A DNA stretch of 64,000 nt from Blastobasis lacticolella (taxonomy: Eukaryota > Arthropoda > Insecta > Lepidoptera > Blastobasidae): positions 8,494,001 through 8,558,000 of the forward strand of contig LR990067.1 in the NCBI GenBank assembly GCA_905147135.1. Direction: 5' to 3'. Every line of letters begins with the position of its first letter. Position 1 is the stretch's first letter. Shown one piece after another: positions 62,301 to 64,000 of the stretch. The position numbers and the translations under genes are program-made. Under the pieces are notes generated by a model that saw only the letters and a program-made list of their open reading frames with translations, searched no databases and had not been told where the DNA came from.

Positions 62301-63058
62301 TTATCGAAATTCAGCGAAAGGTAAAAAAATCATACAGCCAAACGGTGACGCTAGAAACGAACAATTCAAATTAAGGTGAAGGCCAAGTTTCACCCAAATA
62401 AAAGGATTACAGGCAACCTGAAACGAATCTATGTAATATAAATTGACGTAATTCCGATTCAACTCCATCGGAACCTGTAATAAAAAGACCAAAGACCAAT
62501 TTGGTGATGCTGAGATAAAACCAATCATCCATTCTATAATATTTCATTTATAGAATGTAAAATATAAAAAGAAAAGAATTAAATGGAATCAACCATAATA
62601 AAAATATTTATTAGTTTATTTATTTCTGCAGGAAATAAGTTTTATGTCAGCAACACCAGCGTTTAGTTTTCTAAAAATTGACATTTCGGCAAAGGGAATC
62701 AGTCATCATACAGCCATGCGTTGACTGATATTTCTCAGTCGAGAAATATATGTTACAGGGTGTAACGCGTTACCTCTTGCTTATGAGTAGGACTCTTTCC
62801 TTAACCATTAGGCCACCATGACTCTCAAAATTACAACATGTTCACTGGTTTTCCGGTCATTATTTATTTCATAATTTGAGGTTATGGGCCCAGTGTCCAT
62901 AGTAAAAGTAGCTATTATATGACAAAAACTTGTCCACAGATAACAGATGAAAAGCACATGCCACCGCTCCGGAACCCCTCGTTGCTGATTGGTCAGAATG
63001 ATCTTACATCGCTCTCGTATTTGCACGAGCCAGCTGTGCTGCACAATCTGCAAGTCAG
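50216..63058 (+). CDS. Myosin V heavy chain, N-terminal exons (partial)
   Basis: Three exons are visible: 50216-50242 (MTTKELYTK, Kozak CCAAAATGA, donor AAG|GTAAAC), 53156-53278 ([18 protein letters not shown] to SGEIRQIK, acceptor ACCAG, donor AAA|GTACGT) and 62940-63058 ([38 protein letters not shown], donor CAG|GTGAGA, phase 2). Together they give 89 residues. This is the unconventional myosin V N-terminus (Drosophila didum orthologue): the SH3-like subdomain and the LxxLxEPxVLxNLxxR entry to the motor core. Myosin V is an actin-based processive vesicle transporter. The motor, IQ and tail exons lie past the right edge. Intron 1 is 2913 bp. Intron 2 is 9661 bp, of which 8910 bp is one retroelement insertion with its target copy. 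Reading phase is kept across all joins. Confidence 0.9.
50910..51200 (-). mobile_element. Rep-C in myosin V intron 1
   Basis: 'TTATGTCATATAGTAGGCAA', 'CCACCTGATGGAAAGAGG', 'CCCCATGGAGCACTGGAGAC' and TACTATTTTAAAGAGTATTG. More diverged than other copies. Confidence 0.7.
51745..51865 (+). repeat. LINE 3' end in myosin V intron 1
   Basis: 'GAGGCGAGCAACGCCTTGGC', 'GGTGGTGACCACTCACCATC', 'AGGTGGCCCGCATGTTTGTC' and an ATAAAAAGAAAA end. Confidence 0.65.
52190..52335 (-). repeat. RTE-type LINE 3' tail, reverse
   Basis: 'CATCATCGTCATATCAGCCG', 'CCTGTGCCTTCCGCATCCAG' and GTGGGAGGCCTACCCACGAG, with an internal deletion. Confidence 0.7.
52795..53050. mobile_element. MITE-I, imperfect palindrome before exon 2
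   Basis: The left arm ('TTCTTTCTCTCAATACTAAG', 'GTGCACACTTGTGCTGGCCG', 'TACTGAAAT') is mirrored by the right arm ('ATTTCAGTACGTCTTGTACA', 'AGTGTGCGCGCGACAGCG'). It ends about 105 bp upstream of the myosin V exon 2 acceptor. Arms also at 12355-12845 and 27040-27180. Confidence 0.6.
53318..53550 (-). repeat. SINE-A, internally deleted, reverse
   Basis: 'GTTAATGTCCCGGTTGTGCT', 'AGGTAATTACAGTGGAGCGA', 'CATCGGTTAGTATTCAACTA' and a head remnant TTTCAAACCCGGTACCTC. Starts only 39 bp after the exon 2 donor. Confidence 0.75.
53560..53851 (-). repeat. SINE-A, part 1, split by the LTR element
   Basis: 'GCAGATCAGGTTATTAAGAT' to 'GTCATTGGTACATGGAAGTA', CTGGGT. It resumes at 62758 (GGGTGTAACGCGTTACCTCT to TTAACCATTAGGCCACCATG, about 62826). 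The retroelement therefore landed at the B-box region of this SINE. Confidence 0.75.
53852..55830 (-). repeat. Left LTR (3' LTR of the element), 1979 bp
   Basis: TGTAATG...TATGTTACA. Aligns to the right LTR at a constant offset of 6927 bp with no indel seen; the only difference noticed is T at 53963 against G at 60890. It contains about 3.3 tandem units of about 80 bp (54400-54665: CGGCATAACCTCCAAC and GATGATGGGTGGCA blocks). A 23-bp phrase is duplicated at its very start (53852-53874 and from 53875). Confidence 0.9.
55831..55838 (-). other. Likely polypurine tract
   Basis: The minus strand reads GCGGGGTG immediately before the element's 3' LTR (starting TGTAACA), the expected place for the plus-strand DNA primer. 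Short, with two pyrimidines. Confidence 0.45.
56277..56550 (-). mobile_element. SINE-D inserted in the retroelement interior
   Basis: A T run of about 20 (A tail in reverse), 'AAATTCACACAGCGCCATCT', 'CCCGGCCGGGAATCGAACCC' and 'AACCACTCAGGTCGTCC'. The intact B box and long tail suggest a young copy. Confidence 0.8.
57545..58445. repeat. Minisatellite 1 (83-bp unit) in the retroelement
   Basis: Clean unit starts at 57788, 57872, 57955, 58038, 58121 and 58204 (spacing 83-84 bp), containing CTGGTGCAGCATCACTGGCT and GGCACACGGGGCCGGGTCAG. Degenerate units extend both ways (about 57555, 57636, 57711 and 58345), giving about ten or eleven. The short ORFs here repeat with the unit and are not genes. 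Confidence 0.9.
58530..59110. repeat. Minisatellite 2 (68-71-bp unit) in the retroelement
   Basis: The marker GATGCTGG recurs at 58601, 58671, 58742, 58813, 58884, 58955, 59023 and 59091. Units contain TGCAGCAACAAAAGGGTAAA and GATGTTAGGTTATAACATCA. The last two are shorter. TGCAGC is shared with minisatellite 1. Confidence 0.9.
60765..60778 (-). other. Primer binding site, tRNA-Lys type
   Basis: The plus strand reads CTGTTCGGGCGCCA directly before the right LTR. In reverse complement it begins TGGCGCCCGAACAG, the site complementary to the 3' end of tRNA-Lys(UUU), with no gap to the LTR. It fixes the element's direction. Confidence 0.8.
60779..62757 (-). repeat. Right LTR (5' LTR of the element), 1979 bp
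   Basis: Direct copy of 53852-55830 with the same ends and the same internal tandem units. As the 5' LTR it would carry the element's promoter, which would drive transcription antisense to myosin V. Confidence 0.9.
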
Positions 63059-63064
63059 GTGAGA

Positions 63065-63305
63065 GATTGGTTACAGATCATTTCAACTTTAACGACCCTT
63101 TTTACCACGCTCGAGCAGGATGTGGAATGAACTCCCTCCAGAAGACTTTCCTCTGCAGCATAAGATGGGGTTCTAAAAGGCACGTCTACAGCTACCTCAT
63201 AGGCCGGTACCGCATCTGCTCCCGTCAGGTTGCTGATGTCCTGGACGACAGCGGCCATTTTCTAACAGGTGGGACCGTCCGTGTGCCTCCCTAAACAATA
63301 AAAAA
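63065..63305 (+). pseudogene. LINE ORF2 C-terminus and A-tailed 3' end
   Basis: The frame ATGTGGAATGAACTCCCTCC encodes MWNELPPEDFPLQHKMGF, then a stop; the usual LINE C-terminal signature. The 3' UTR ends 'GTGCCTCCCTAAACAATAAA' plus A run. It starts within 10 bp of the myosin V exon 3 donor. Confidence 0.65.
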
Positions 63306-63306
63306 A

Positions 63307-63420
63307 AACTTGACGTTATTGTGCGTGTTGTGCTCTCGCACACGGTCGCCCGGGGCCCGCCTTGACCATGATCCAGGATTTGGCTGATCAGGACATTGGA
63401 GCTACTGCCGTCTGATCTTT
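63307..63420 (-). repeat. SINE-A 3' fragment, reverse
   Basis: 'GTGTTGTGCTCTCGCACACG', 'CCTTGACCATGATCCAGGAT' and 'GGCTGATCAGGACATTGGAG'. Confidence 0.65.
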
Positions 63421-63550
63421 CATTACAGATATGGTTAGGGATATCGGTGCTAAATAGTGCACATCGGCTAGATTTACTCGTAGGACTCTCTACGAAGCCG
63501 ATGACCTAGAATCACAGACTAATTTTACAATAGACATGTGATCTTTATAG

Positions 63551-63785
63551 TTAATGCGCTTATAACACCTGGCTAAATGGCTAATTCAGGAGGAAAATGC
63601 GTGAGAGCAAGTCAAAAGTGAAATATACTGCTCATAGAATAAGGTCCAGTTTTGTATTACTCATATAATGTTTCGCGTCGCTCTTCTTTTCAAAAGGCGT
63701 GATACAGAAATGTACCTTATTTTGTAAGCACTACATTTCATTTTGATTTGCTCTCACGGTTTTTGCTCAAATGTAATAAGTAAAT
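63551..63785. mobile_element. MITE-P copy 4
   Basis: 'TTAATGCGCTTATAACACCT', 'GAGAGCAAGTCAAAAGTGAA', 'ATAAGGTCCAGTTTTGTATT', a CGTCGCTCTTC centre and the mirrored arm ending AAATGTAATAAG. More diverged than copies 1-3. Confidence 0.65.
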
Positions 63786-63867
63786 TACTGCTTCGAAAAA
63801 AGTCCCGGTTCCATATTCAACTTATATGTAAAAATATATTTTAGAAGGAGCCTGCACACAGCTGAAG

Positions 63868-64000
63868 TCACAATGAGCAGTTTTCCAATAGGTATCTAAA
63901 GCATTCCTAACCACTCACTAGATGGCGCCCCGACAATTTTGGTAATTGATAATCACTTGAAATAGGTTCTTAGCAAACAGGATATAAACACCGGGTACGT
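63868..64000. mobile_element. MITE of the 6490 family, cut by the window edge
   Basis: 'CAATGAGCAGTTTTCCAATA', 'GGTATCTAAAGCATTCCTAA' and 'GATGGCGCCCCGACAATTTT' match the reverse complement of 6780-6908 closely to the last base. Confidence 0.6.

Larger units (their letters stand above)
53852..62757 (-). mobile_element. LARD-like LTR retrotransposon, non-autonomous
   Basis: 8906 bp flanked by GGGT on both sides (53848-53851, 62758-62761). Two direct 1979-bp LTRs begin TGTAA and end TTACA. The primer site next to the right LTR reads in reverse, so the element is transcribed on the minus strand, opposite to myosin V. The 4948-bp interior (55831-60778) shows no gag, protease, RT, RNase H or integrase in any frame; it holds two minisatellite arrays and a SINE-D. 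A long structured interior without genes, between intact LTRs, matches LARD elements, which must use proteins from a relative. The 4-bp duplication fits Gypsy-type integrases. Confidence 0.85.

Noticed and set aside
53852..62757. Tandem segmental duplication or assembly error as cause of the two 1979-bp repeats
   Set aside because: TG...CA ends, GGGT duplication, a primer site at one junction and a purine tract at the other all fit LTRs; a duplication would not create them.

Overview
This is a repeat-saturated animal nuclear window, almost certainly from a moth or butterfly (Lepidoptera). The reasons are an IMFamide neuropeptide gene (a SIFamide-type peptide I know from Lepidoptera), RTE/Jockey-CR1/R4-Dong type LINE debris, (GAT)n-tailed retroposons, Helitron ends and AT-rich intergenic DNA. 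Only three host genes can be named, all in the second half. ADAT3, the non-catalytic subunit of the tRNA A34 deaminase, is an intact single exon on the minus strand (28495-29637). A complete three-exon IMFamide precursor gene lies on the plus strand (promoter about 47756, stop 49511). The 5' end of the myosin V gene follows on the plus strand (exons 50216-50242, 53156-53278 and 62940-63058) and runs off the right edge. A possible first exon of an unidentified minus-strand gene lies at 5043-5226.

Everything else is mobile DNA, much of it nested. The largest element is an 8.9 kb LTR retrotransposon-like insertion (53852-62757) in myosin V intron 2. It is antisense to the gene, has two 1979-bp LTRs that look almost identical, a GGGT target duplication and a tRNA-Lys-type primer site. 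No gag or pol is visible; its interior holds two minisatellite arrays and a SINE. This is a LARD-like (large retrotransposon derivative) architecture. Other notable elements are a 1.16 kb fold-back DNA element with an 8-bp target duplication (15483-16638), an R4/Dong-type reverse-transcriptase fragment between two identical 41-bp ATT-rich repeats (18038-18762), a decayed 3 kb APE-type LINE (31966-35035), a Helitron-like element carrying an 11-bp minisatellite (21540-22034), and a nested hAT-type MITE (9430-9853).

Repeat labels used here are mine. SINE-A: tRNA-derived, about 350 bp, B-box-like head, (GAT)n tail. Rep-B: about 240 bp, (GAT)n tail, 10-bp target duplication in one copy. Rep-C: about 340 bp, A-tailed. 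SINE-D: tRNA-Gly-like head. Rep-E: ends in AATAAAG plus an A/T-rich tail. Rep-G: Helitron/LINE-like body. Rep-H and the LINE tails share a 3' motif with Rep-C. MITE-P: about 250-bp near-perfect palindrome.

Layout: 1-5.0 kb repeats; 5.0-5.7 kb possible exon and GC-richer DNA; 5.7-28 kb dense nested transposons; 28-30.6 kb ADAT3 and its upstream region; 30.6-47 kb LINE and SINE debris with an unassigned stretch at 36.5-38 kb; 47.7-63.1 kb IMFamide then myosin V, tandem on the plus strand; 63.1-64 kb repeats. All calls rest on reading motifs by eye; no database search was possible.
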